A DNA stretch of 64,000 nt from Erythrobasidium yunnanense (taxonomy: Eukaryota; Basidiomycota; Cystobasidiomycetes; Erythrobasidiales; Erythrobasidiaceae): contig BCJC01000001.1 of the NCBI GenBank assembly GCA_001600175.1, positions 124,001 through 188,000 on the forward strand, read 5' to 3'. Below, one piece after another: positions 37,784-47,837 of the stretch; positions within the stretch are counted from its first letter, which is position 1; every line of letters starts with the position of its first letter. Position numbers and translations under genes: made by a program. Below the pieces are notes generated by a model. It was not told the origin of the DNA and ran no database searches. It saw only the letters and a program-made list of their open reading frames with translations.

Positions 37784-39231
37784 ATGGTCTCTAAAGTTCT
37801 TATGCTGTCCGAAAAGGACGTATCGCGTATTCTACGAGATCATCTCACGCCCTCGAGCATCGTAGGCGCTTCAAGTTAGCCGGATCCAGATTGAACTTGA
37901 CCAGGCGTCTTCAAGCTGGAGAGCATCGGCAGAGCGTTGCATATCTTCTCTTCGCATGACAAGGATCTTCAGAGCGAGACGCCAACCATCCAGAATCCTC
38001 TGCGAACGAATATCTTGACCCCGTCGCATAATGTGCTGTTCATGCCGTCGCGCTTGGGAAGGTGCGGTCCTCGATAACGACAGCAAGAGGATCTGTTTGA
38101 TGACAATTCTGTAGCGCCAGCGAGAAAACGACTTCTATCAAGGTCGTGTCGGTTCCTAGGAAAGATGGCGACAAAGCAGGTCTGCCAGCAACAACACTTC
38201 TACTTGACGAAACTACAGGAGAGACAAGAGCTGTCCTGAACGCAAGAGCTCTTACAGCAGTCCGAACAGCGTGAGCCTGACCCTCCGCGATCTAGCCTCC
38301 ATTAAATCGCTTGTTATGCGCCCGAAGTGCAGCTTCAGCACTTGCTCTCTCCTTATCTCACAATGCATCCACCGCTCAAAGGCTCCTCATCTTTGGCTCG
38401 GGCGCGCAAGCACTCTGGCACGCTCGTCTGGCTTCAAGCCTTTCTAAAGAACTCAAAGAAGTCATTGTAGCTTCGCGAGCACACAACGAGCGTTCTGAGG
38501 CACTCGTCTCGGAGCTACAATCCTTCTTCGATGCCCAGCCTGCAAGCCGGGGTAGCAAGGTCAGCGTATCTGGCTGCCTGATCAATGAAGCTGTGGAACC
38601 CGGGGGTCCGGTCGAGACGGCAGATCTCGTATGCTGGTACGTAAATCCTTTATACGGGTAAATAGACATTGACGCATACCCTCGTACCCAGCTGCACACC
38701 AACTATAGAACCTCTCTTCTCGGCAGATCGGCTCAAAGCTGGCGCAGGGTTATCACTGATAGGTGAGCTTTTGATGGACTATATGCCACTATCGATGTGT
38801 CTCTGAGCGACTTGCCCAGGCTCTTATAAGCCGCACATGCGCGAAGTGGATCTGCTTCCCCTATTTGCCAATACCTCCGGAGAGTCGAAAGCCAAACGAA
38901 TCATTCTTGATTCGAAGAGTGCATGTTTAGAAGAAGCAGGCGAGCTCTATCATCTGCGCGATCATCTGAGGGCTCGCTTCGAAAATATTAATCTCGTTGA
39001 GCTGGGATCCCTTCTAGACGAGGAGGGCAAAGCTCTCAGGGAGGCTTTGGCTGCATCGATAGAAGAAGTGACAGTATTGTGAGAGGGGCCGACTCGAGGA
39101 ACCTCAGCGTCAGCTGACTCGATGTTTTGAACAGTAAATGCGTAGGCGTCGGAGTTATGGATTCAGCCATATCAGCTTTAATACTTCGAGAAGCGGAGAA
39201 GCACGACATAGGAACGCTTGTCGACTTTTGA
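37784..39231 (+). CDS. Ornithine cyclodeaminase / mu-crystallin family
   Basis: NAD(P)-dependent enzyme family that includes ornithine cyclodeaminase and ketimine reductases. About seven short exons. Start MVSKVLMLSEKDVSRILRDH; an intron joins TPSSI to LESIGRALHIFSSHDKDLQS. Then come NVLFMPSRLGS, TSIKVVSVPRKDGDKAGLPA, TTLLLDETTGETRAVLNARA, LTAVRTAAASALAL and the dinucleotide loop LLIFGSGAQALWHARLA. The C-terminal half has GSYKPHMREVDL and ends MDSAISALILREAEKH ... LVDF. The family Arg and Lys region (R..ALTAVRTAA) is intact. The first acceptor (AAG) is inferred from frame. The exact substrate cannot be read from sequence. Confidence 0.85.
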
Positions 39232-39351
39232 GCCTATATCCTTTCTGCATATAAGTATGACCAGATTATCTCGCTTTACACCGTGAACACAATGTCTTTC
39301 GCCAAGCAGCTGCGGTTTCCGGACTCCTCAAGTGCTCAACTATCGTCCCGA

Positions 39352-40215
39352 CTATTCCTTGCCCTCACAGTGCGCCTTATATGCCTCTGCATCCATAAGG
39401 CCTTTGACTTCATCGAGGTCTTTCATCTGAATCTTGCACAGCCAGCCTAAGTACGCACGCACAAGAGCCTCAGCGTGATAATTTCACTTGTAGCATACAA
39501 TGGCAACTGACCCTCTCCTTCTGGGTTCCTGTTCAGCAAGCTCGGCTGATCTCCCAGTGATTCGTTGATGCTTTCTATCGTTCCCGAGACGGGCGCGAAG
39601 ATGTCAGAAGCGGCTAAATAGGACAAGAAGATTTGAATGAGCTTCATGCTTGCTATATTGAAGCTGATCCGTAGCCTGACCTTTTACGCTCTCCACGGCT
39701 CCGATTTGGTCTGAGCAGCCGAGATTTAGCTAGACCGTATTAGTCTATCATTGCATGAGATAGAGCGCACCCTGTTTCGCGACCTCTGAGCCTTTGGTAG
39801 GCAGCTCAACGAAGACGACGTCCCCTAAAGCTTTCTGGGCATAGTCGGTGATGCCCACGGTACCGATTTTCTGTATCAGTATTGCAAACATATCCATCAG
39901 CGTCGCGTTACCATGCAGTGGAACACTTTGCGGTGTCCGGCTTTGAAGTCCGTGTTTAGGGGTAGCGCCAGCACTTGGAACAATGCTTACGCTTTCAGAG
40001 TCGTAGGAGATCCATTCGTGGTCTTCTGTGTATGCCTTGACTGTACGAGTTCCGTGATAGAGTCAGCTCTGAAGCTTGCTTTTTTTCTCTGGATACCCGC
40101 GTGGTTCGGGAGACTGACTGCTTGCGAATCTCAGGCTACCATACGTGCTCAAGCTTGCTGTAGGTCGCGATGAGAGGCGAATGGCGGCGCCGACGGGACG
40201 AAGAATGCGCTGCAT
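39352..40215 (-). CDS. GCV3: Glycine cleavage system H protein, mitochondrial
   Basis: Lipoyl carrier of the glycine decarboxylase complex in the mitochondrial matrix. The presequence [20 protein letters not shown] is followed, after an intron, by [15 protein letters not shown] longer intron (about 130 bases) leads to [20 protein letters not shown] and [13 protein letters not shown]; then the lipoyl site [19 protein letters not shown] (Lys in ESVKA), [20 protein letters not shown] and the last exon [18 protein letters not shown], ending EGKE. Complete and typical in length (about 165 residues). Convergent with the cyclodeaminase-like gene, 120 bases apart. Confidence 0.92.
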
Positions 40216-40434
40216 GTTCTGACGATTTGACGAAGTGGGCCAGATGCAAGCGAGTAGGAACGATGGTCGGGATTGAGGGCGATACTTCGTGCACGACTGA
40301 TATTTGTGTAGATAATGCATTGCACATGACGGATTACAGCAATATCCAACCCTACACACATCGAGACGCAGCCGTCGTAACGACGCTATCCACTCCGGTC
40401 AACTCGATATGCACTCGAGCAACATCAGACTAGC

Positions 40435-41368
40435 TTAGAGTAGGAAGGTGGTAGCTAGAGTTGCAGCAACACTGGCGCCAATGACGGTATATCCTGCGAT
40501 CCACGACTTGCGGAGATCAAGCACTGCAACTTCAATCAGCATATGCCGCGTCTTTGTGGTTCGAAATGACTCACAGTATCCCATGTCCCAACTCAAGTGA
40601 CGCAGTCCGTTGAAGTTGTGGAACCAGAAGGGTAGTCCAACGATAGTCTTTGCGGAAAGCTTGAGCCTGAAGAAGCCTTCAGCCGGTGCGGAAGGATCAA
40701 GGTGACTTCGGTTACTTACCAGAGAGGCCATGAAGCGACAAAGGAGATGATGGCTGCGCTGTCGAAGGAGAGGCCAAGAGCGGGGAGAGCTGCATATGAG
40801 ACTGCGAAAGCGTAGAGGCCTGAATCGGGATAGTTCAGCTTGGAAGCTCCGAAGCGCCTTCTCATCGTGGCTGTACTCACCGACACTCAAGCCACTTCCT
40901 GTGACTCTGTTAGCGATGGAGGAAAGCCATGAGAGCTGAGGTCTATAGCGCCGATTTAGCCCAAGTACTACAAGCCGGTAGAACGAGGCCATGAAAACGC
41001 ACTCGTAGATGGTGAAATGAGGAGAAGAAGGTCTGATAGCTCTCTGCTTGTTGAGCAGTTCCAGTGCTTCAGCAGCGCTGGTTGCCTGAGTCGAGACGGA
41101 TCTTAAAGCATCGCAATCATTCAGGATCAGCTGGGAGACTTATCGGTTCAGAAGCAGCCAGATCTACCTTGAAGAAACAAGAGCTGAAGACGACGAAGAC
41201 GACGCAGAAGCTACGGCTGCTCGCTGCTTTGTTGCAGCATCTGAGAATGGCACAGCGCAAACCAATCAGCTCCGGTCCAAAGCCTCGCTGCTTCTGCAGT
41301 TCCGAGGGGTGCTCACTTCTTGCAAGCTGGCTGAATGCTCGTTGCTGTAGTGTGCGTGTTGCCTGCAT
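40435..41368 (-). CDS. SDH3: Succinate dehydrogenase cytochrome b560 subunit (SDHC)
   Basis: Membrane anchor of respiratory complex II. The first exon encodes a short presequence, MQATRTLQQRAFSQLA; after a gap holding one or two introns the mature part begins ALELLNKQRAIRPSSPHFTI. It continues QPQLSWLSSIANRVTGSGLS, then KLSAKTIVGLPFWFHNFNGL, RHLSWDMGY with the haem-ligand His of the H-(N/G)-x-L-R-H-L-x-W-D signature, and DLRKSWIAGYTVIGASVAAT, three membrane helices in all. The SxxxR motif (SIANR) for quinone binding is intact. Exon borders in the middle and near the presequence are approximate. Confidence 0.88.
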
Positions 41369-41750
41369 CTTGATGCGATTGATGCTTTCTTTTCGCGAAA
41401 GTCAAGAGGCAGAGGTGAAACTGGGCGGCCAGACCGGCAAAGACCGGGTGTGCTTGAAAGACTGGCAAAGTGCTTGAGAACCAGTCGAGAATGTATCTGC
41501 TATACTACCATGTCTGAGTAAGCTACAACAGCCGGATCTGAGCGGTTCATAATGTGTACTCACACCCGATGCTGGGTGGTAAAGAAGAGTAACGAAGGGG
41601 AAATAGTAATGATACAGAGTAGTAGAGAAGCTGTGTACTAATGTATAACTTTCTGAAGTCGGCCTAGGATGCTCCAGGCTACCCGAGCGCGTTCGTTTGC
41701 GAAAGACCACCCTAAGTTGGCGTGAGCCCATTGAGCAATGTAGAGTACAC
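41369..41750. other. Intergenic region, nothing recognised
   Basis: About 380 bases between two minus-strand genes; expected to hold the SDHC promoter. Confidence 0.4.
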
Positions 41751-43583
41751 TCATGGGCCTGTACTCCGTTGCGATTTCCGCCTTCTGCCTGATCTCGCTG
41801 TAGCTCCTCCGCTAGATGCCCTCCTCTTGGATCCTCTCGTTCTAGATGGCGTGCTTCTTGGAGTACCACTAGGCGTCCTATCAGCAGCATTACTGCTAGT
41901 GCCACCGAATGAGCTCTCCTTGATATGCTGAGAAGTATTCCCAAGCAGGGTCGGCGACTGAACAGGCGTGGTAGAGGGTTTGCGGGGTTCCCGACTCACA
42001 TGCGGGCTCTTGGTGACTTCACGTCCTGATCGTAGTCTACTGGCACTAGGAGGATTCGTAGCTGGTGCTCCCGAAGATGCGCGAAACGGGTTGTTTGGCG
42101 GGTTCTGAATAGAAGGAGTAGCGGGAAACGTGAAAGCAGCGGGCGCACTTCCAACGTTGAAGACATGGTTTCCGACTCCTTTGTGCTGTCCTGAATCGCC
42201 CGACTCTGTGCCGCCATCTATGGCGAGCCCTAATCTTGCGAAGAGACTAGGCTGCTGAAGACTTGGTTGCAAAGCACCAGCTTTCTGGAGAATCGATGAA
42301 GTGGATGTCTGCGGAGCGAAAGGTCGATGCATGCGCATCTTCTGTTGCGCGATGACTACATCTGGTCCTCCTGTTCCATTCCCTAGTTTCCTGCCCCAAC
42401 ACGAGACGAACAGTACTCGTTTCATCTTCTTGTTGTGAAAGAAGTAGTTGCTAGACCAGAGCAGACCGCCCGTTTCGTCATTGTTTACGTGATTCTCGTA
42501 CGTCAAGTCGCCAGACTCGAAGTCTTCGTCCATCATAAACTCGTTGTTGCCGCCAATCTCCTCGTAATGATCGCCCATCGTCGACTTGATAGAATTGTAG
42601 CGTGAGTGCATACTCCGAGGCCGCTTGTACCGCCTGAAGCTGTTACTCGTAGATGTAGGGGTGGAGGGAGCCGAGATGCCCGTATGTTCATGTAGGTAAG
42701 GCTGCTGTGTTTTGATGTCGATGTCGTCCATCTCGACATCTTCTTCCGTAGTATATTCCTCCTCGTCTTCGGAGAAATAGGCATGCGGATCCGAATCTAG
42801 ATCGGGTGTATACGAATATACGTCACAATCCCCTAGGCTGATGATGGGATCGAGCACCGTCCGCAAAAAGGGATGAGTAGGTATCTCTCCATCGCCTTCA
42901 TGCTGCATTTCGCGTAGCTTATTGTGGAGTGCAATCCCGCTTAGATTGCTGAAGGGATGGTTGGTGCGGGATACCTTGTTACCATTTGCACCCTGGCGGT
43001 TCCTTCCATCCTTTGTTTCGCCGTCTGGATATCCAGGTAGCGAGCTACTCGAAGTAGGAGGATAGCTCGAAAAGGAGCGATAGAAGCTAGTCTCCAATCC
43101 ACTCGCCCTCAGATGGCTCAGGGCTAAGCTGAGAGAGCTTAAAACAGCTCTAGCAGATTCTTCCTTTGTAAACTCATCTGCATTGACTCTAGAGAAATCA
43201 TGATCAGGAAAGGCCAAATTGAGGGTAGAGATAAGCAACCAAAGCGTTTTCCTCGATTCTCGCTTGTCGAGCGGGCCAAAGGCCGAGTTTACGAGTGATG
43301 AATAGTGTTCTGGAGGTGAGATTGATGTTGAGTGTGTAAGGTCCGAGACAAGGTCCTTGTCTAGGTGCTTGAAGAGACGCTTTTCAGACTTGATTGATTT
43401 ACAGGAATAGGCTTCAATACGCGTCGATACGCGCAGAGAAGGCGAGGAGAAAGACAGAGCTCGAGAGAGCAAGTCGAGCTCGGGATGACCGTCGAGATCT
43501 GCGTTAGAAGCATTGTTGAGTCAGCTTCTCGTGCTTCGCCTAGACTACACAGAGCGAAAGGAAAGTCAGTACTTACATTTCAT
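41751..43583 (-). CDS. MAF1: MAF1, repressor of RNA polymerase III
   Basis: Nutrient- and TOR-controlled repressor of tRNA and 5S rRNA transcription. The first exon encodes only MKY; a 70-base intron joins it to LDGHPELDLLSRALSFSSPS and LRVSTRIEAYSCKSIKSEKR (box A). Next are SAFGPLDKRESRKTLWLLIS and LNLAFPDHDFSRVNADEFTK; box B is YSYTPDLDSDPHAYFSED, and box C is SSNYFFHNKKMKRVLFVSCW. Inserts rich in Ser, Pro and acidic residues separate the boxes, and after box C comes a disordered, Ser/Pro/Arg-rich tail of about 200 residues ending GRRRKSQRSTGP. The total of about 585 residues is much longer than yeast or human MAF1. Many S-P and R-x-x-S sites offer phosphorylation targets. Confidence 0.93.
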
Positions 43584-44231
43584 AATTGATCAACAGAGAT
43601 ATGAAACACGTTTGTATATAGTTATAGAGTACGCCTCGGCTTTGATGGACCAGTTGAAGTAGGCGGATTGAGGAGACAACGACACAAGGGAGAACTGCAG
43701 TATCCGGAATCGAATGATACAGCACTGTTGATCGGAGGTATAGATATGTATATAGACAACCGTATCTTCCGGCCTGTACGACTAGGCGGGAAGTAGGGTA
43801 GAGGGGAGTTGAGTGACCAGGCCGATTTCGGGTCCGACGAGTACGAGTTCGCGGGAGGCTTCGATGCTATTTGTTGATTGCAGAAGCCAGAGAAGAGCTG
43901 TGTCAACTTCTGAATTTCTCTCTCTCGTTCTTTGTGTCGTTTCGGGCGGGCCCAAACGTGCGTTTGAGAATAGGGCGTTGCTGGCGTATACTCACGTTTG
44001 TTGGCTACTGGATTCACTCTTGTTTGTTGCTGCTGCTTTCTGACTTGCTTAGCAGCATTGATGGGCCGTAAAGGCTGTCATTGCGAGCTGTCAACTTCCA
44101 GGTGTTAGACGGGCGTAAAGGGGTGCGCAGCTCACTCTTTACGGAAAGACGACTGACATCCTGAAAAACAGATGAATCACCTGTCATAATGACCTTACAG
44201 CTATTGATACAGATGACTACAACGAGCCTTG

Positions 44232-44564
44232 ATGGACCGCCCTCTCTTCACGAAGTCTGCGCAGGTTCCTCCTATTGATGGCTTTCCCTGCGATATCTGG
44301 AATTCCAAGTCGTACTCTCATCTCTTACTTCTTCTACGCTTGCTGAAATACATACTTGATCGATTGCGCGTTGATGGAGGACTCGTCTCTCCCCTTCGCG
44401 AAGCTTTCAAATCCTGGCCTCTCATACTGCCCTCCTTCCACATCGCTCGCCTACAAGTCGACGCGTTCGAATTCCTGATATCTCTCTACTTACGTGCAAA
44501 TGGCATGATCTCTTCGCCGTCCCCTTGGCCAATCTCGACCTTAGCATTTGGCGGTGCAGCTTGA
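44232..44564 (+). CDS. Doubtful hypothetical frame
   Basis: A 110-codon frame, starting MDRPLFTKSAQVPPIDGFPC and rich in Leu in the middle (SHLLLLLRLLKYILDRLRVD). Composition is protein-like but no domain or splice partners are seen, and a frame of this length can occur by chance in a 2-kb gap. I list it only as a candidate. Confidence 0.2.
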   Translation: MDRPLFTKSAQVPPIDGFPCDIWNSKSYSHLLLLLRLLKYILDRLRVDGGLVSPLREAFKSWPLILPSFHIARLQVDAFEFLISLYLRANGMISSPSPWPISTLAFGGAA

Positions 44565-45427
44565 TGGCTCGCTCGACTTGGCTGGCAGCCATACTCATAC
44601 AATTGGTACTGTCGCTATGTAACGAGAGATCAAGCGATACAGCACACGATGGTGTGCCTTTTAAGTTGAGCTGCATTCGCAGCTTACGACCATCGCGCCA
44701 TGAGCGGCGCGGTTCCTTTGAGAAGTCTGCAGCGTCCTAACATCGCTGATCACCTTCTTAGCGCCACGTGGGATGCCCCAACAGGTCGCGATGGTACTAA
44801 GAGGCTGTTAGCCATGAAGCCCTGCTCAAGCCCTGCTCAAGCTTTATGAATGCATGTGCTGTATTTTCTTCGACTGTCATATGCTGTTGTTTGCTTATGA
44901 ATGATCTACAAGATCTCTCAAGAATGCTGATAGCCTTTCAAGGATGTCTTCTTCATCTTCTCCAGATGTGCGCGCGATACTACAGAGATCCAGCGCGCAT
45001 ACGCGATTGCAGGACTACGATCATATATAGCAGACTGCAAAAGTATAGCAGACTCGCCATTTGCCTTTCTCTCTCCACCGAGCAATATAGCAATCATCGG
45101 TCGGACGCACTCGCATCAGTCGTTTCTCTCGCGAGACGATCAGCATCGATAGTCTTCAGTCCTTGCCGAATACAACGATAGTCTAGCACTTAAATGTACA
45201 GCAATATATCTGCCGGAAGATTGCCTAGAAGCGCGCTTCTCGAGTGCCTCTTGTGTGCCTTCCAAATCAGGTCAGGCACCCATTTGAGACCCGCTTTTGG
45301 ATAAACAATGTCATCAAGCTGTTTACTACATGCGGGCGATACGTACAGCTATATGCAGCAAACTCAAAGTACTTGAAGCTCGACTGCTGATCCAGACTAA
45401 TTCACCCCGACTTGATACGCCCGAGCG

Positions 45428-45433
45428 TATAAA
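45428..45433 (+). promoter_or_regulatory. TATA box of the Ser-rich secreted protein
   Basis: TATAAA about 139 bases before the start codon at 45567, followed by a long C/T-rich stretch (45448-45480) likely to hold the transcription start. This matches the layout at the other secreted-protein gene (TATA at 3103), hinting at strong or inducible transcription. Confidence 0.55.
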
Positions 45434-45566
45434 GGCAGAAGCCTAACCTCTTCCACTTTCTCTCCTCTTCTCTCATCACTACTACTAGCTAGCTAATCAG
45501 TTCACTCGAAGCACACCAGACTTCTCTTCACATTCCTTAAAAACCCAAACTCCCACATCCGTAAAA

Positions 45567-46832
45567 ATGCCAATCGCAAAGACTGTCTTCGCCGCTACCG
45601 CTCTGGCAGTGACTGTAGCAGTGAACGCACAGAATATTAACAACTGCCACAACTGGGGTGAGCCAGCCTGGAACAATGCCCGTATACTCGCTCTGACGGA
45701 TCGCAACTATCAGGTTACAACAATGGCATCAACGAGGCCTATAATGATGTCTGTAACAATGCATTGGACGCCATCCTCAAGAATAAGGGTTACAACCCTT
45801 ACTCGGCTCCGGCCTACACCTTTGGCGTAAGCAACCCAACTTCCGGCTATCCAGGCGAATGCAGCCAAGGCGATGACAGGTGAGCATGATTAAGTTGTGC
45901 TTATATATTCAGTACTGATGCCTTATCACAGAATTTCTTTCGCGAAAGGATACTCCACCGGATACAATGGCGAGCTCGGCAGTCACCGTAAAGCTATCTA
46001 CGACGAATGCTACACTGGTGCTCGTACATCTGCCGCTGCTAATGCTACTAGCACTCTGGCAGTCGCCAATGCCACCCAGCCAGTCTTGGCTGCCAATGTC
46101 ACTGCGACTGGCGCGCAGAACCTTAGCAGCGTCCTCCCCACTGCAGCTGTCAACAAGACAAGTGTCCTTCCCACTCCCCTGGTTAACTCTACTGCCCCGG
46201 TCGTGCTACCAACAGGCGCCGCCAACGCCACTCTACCCGCCCTCCGCAACGCAACTTACTCTGCTCCAATCAAGAGCGCGTCTCTTCCTGTTATCGCCGC
46301 TTTCAATGCTACATCCGTGCCAGCAGCTGCTAATACTACCGCAACTGGTGTCCCAATCAGAGGTGCCGCTGGATCACGCTCGTCGTCATCTTCCTCCTCG
46401 TCTTCGTCTAGCAACTCCAGCTCGGTCTCTAGCTCGTCATCTACCAGCAGCAAAGCTTCTTCCTCATCTTCGACTTTCAGCAAGGCTTCCTCCACTTCCA
46501 GCAAGCCCAGCTCCAGCTCCTCTTCGTCCTCTACCTCGAAGTCATCCAGCTCCAGCTCGACTTCCAGCAAGGCTAGCTCGACATCTAGCAAGCCTAGCTC
46601 GACTTCCAGCAAGCCCAGCTCCACCTCTTCATCATCTTCTACTTCGAAGTCATCCAGCTCCAGCTCGACTTCTTCCAAGCCAAGCTCTACTTCATCCAAG
46701 CCTAGCTCCACTTCTTCAAAGCCTAGCTCGACCTCCTCATCTAGCACTTCCTCAAAGGCATCCTCGTCCTCTTCATCCTCAGCTGCTGGAGAGAAGGCTA
46801 CCGGCAAAGTCGCTCGTCGCTTTGCTTTCTAA
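45567..46832 (+). CDS. Secreted Ser-rich repeat protein (cell-wall type)
   Basis: Signal peptide MPIAKTVFAATALAVTVAVNA, then QNINNCHNWG. Two introns (45658-45713 and 45880-45931) lead into a short Cys-containing domain: YNNGINEAYNDVCNNALDAI, FGVSNPTSGYPGECSQGDD and ISFAKGYSTGYNGELGSHRK. A linker with many N-glycosylation sites (NATSTL, NVTATG, NKTSVL, NSTAPV) follows, then about 140 residues of Ser with regular Lys/Pro/Thr spacing (SSTSSKPSSTSSKP). The C-terminus is GKVARRFAF, with no hydrophobic GPI signal. It looks like a heavily O-mannosylated wall or adhesion protein released or held by ionic contact; the basic repeat is unusual for such stalks. A TATA promoter lies upstream. Confidence 0.75.
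46437..46780 (+). repeat. Coding Ser-Thr-Ser-Lys-Pro repeats
   Basis: Imperfect tandem units of about 15-24 bases encoding (S)STSSKP and (S)STSSKA, with longer blocks (SSSSSTSKSSSSSSTSSK) seen twice. Codon choice varies between copies, so the protein pattern is better kept than the DNA. Such arrays change length easily between strains. Confidence 0.7.
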
Positions 46833-47025
46833 GCTAGCGTTTACGAGCAGGGCATTGTAGGAAGATGGGCCGAATTAAGCTTGGGCAGAAGCACGTTCGC
46901 GGTAGATTCCTTTCTATGGTGCTGAGCACCCATCTTAGTTTCAGGTTTTGTTCGCTTTTCACTCGTACAATAGTATCATTTTGCAATAGACTGGGACCAC
47001 AACCATACCATACAAACTCGAAGGC

Positions 47026-47607
47026 TCATGACTCCACTACTTGCACTTTTGCCTTATCTCCCTTTCCGACATGCTCAATGAGGAAAGTAGCCTGCTTCTT
47101 CCCTTCCTTTATCATCTTCTCTGCCCAGTGTGATTTGGCATACTGCAACAATGCTTTGTCTACGATGTCCGGCAGCTTGGAGCTAACGTTGACTGTGACG
47201 TCCGTCGCCTTGAGTGTGGGTATGGTGATCGTGATCTGAAGACCTGGCATTCAGCCTACTTTATGCGACTCAAGGCTTACTCTGCAAGGTACTCACTGTG
47301 ATCGGGAGTACAGGCTTGACTAGTGGTAGCAGGAGCGTCCAAGCGGATATTCCGAGCATGTCGATTGGGTGGGACGTATCGTGTTGTAGGCTAGGAAGGC
47401 AGGAGGAAGGACGAGAGAACAGAGGAAAAGATTACCAGTGTCACGAAGAGCGAAGATTATCGAGGTCGTTCTACGGTCGAACCTGGGGTCGTCTGACCGT
47501 TTGACATCAATGACATGTTACCGACTGCTTCTCATCGACGTCATAAGTGGGTCTAGGGAGGCATGAAAGACGAGATAGTATTCGGCTGCATCAATTAGAG
47601 CGGCCAT
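47026..47607 (-). CDS. Small hypothetical protein, 5' exons unresolved
   Basis: The last two exons are convincing: MLGISAWTLLLPLVKPVLPI joined to TITIPTLKATDVTVNVSSKL, PDIVDKALLQYAKSHWAEKM and a Lys-rich end with KVQVVES. That would give about 90 residues with one N-terminal hydrophobic segment and a soluble basic C-terminus. Upstream, MAALIDAAEYYLVFHASLDP (ATG at 47607) and FDRRTTSIIFALRDT look like further exons, but I could not join them to the last exons in one frame. I do not recognise a family; a small membrane-anchored protein is the best description. Confidence 0.45.
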
Positions 47608-47837
47608 ATTGGTTACAGCAGCCGTCAGCCCGATTCAGCAGTACAGTCCAATCTGTCAGGCAGAAAGAAGGAGCATGCGAAACATAGAACTAATTGACTA
47701 GCAGGGGTATTGAAAGAAGTGGTAGGCGTCTTAAAAAGTAGTAAAAGGGAGAAGGAAAGTCACGACATGCTTGGTAATTCTTGTGGGTGTACTCTCCGGA
47801 ATTTCGATGTTGAAGTATTCTGGTTTGAGTGATGAGC

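Larger units (their letters stand above)
43584..45566. other. Gene-poor region of 2 kb
   Basis: The left part (43584-44020) is probably MAF1 promoter and leader. A plus-strand frame at 44232-44564 is listed separately. Short direct repeats occur at 44819-44840 (GCCCTGCTCAA twice) and near 45030-45058 (TATAGCAGACT twice). The right end holds the promoter of the Ser-rich secreted protein. No RNA gene was recognised. Confidence 0.45.

Noticed and set aside
39760-39905. Tiny exon inside the H-protein long intron
   Set aside because: A short frame (VFHCM) can be made between two splice-like sites, but the protein joins perfectly (SES to KIGTVGIT) without it.
43622-44017. 131-codon minus-strand frame before MAF1
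   Set aside because: It lies in the likely MAF1 leader and promoter and has no recognisable content.
46256-46807. 183-codon acidic frame opposite the Ser-rich repeat protein
   Set aside because: It mirrors the Ser/Lys/Pro repeats on the other strand; its Glu/Leu repeats are an effect of codon pattern. The plus-strand gene has a signal peptide, introns and a promoter.
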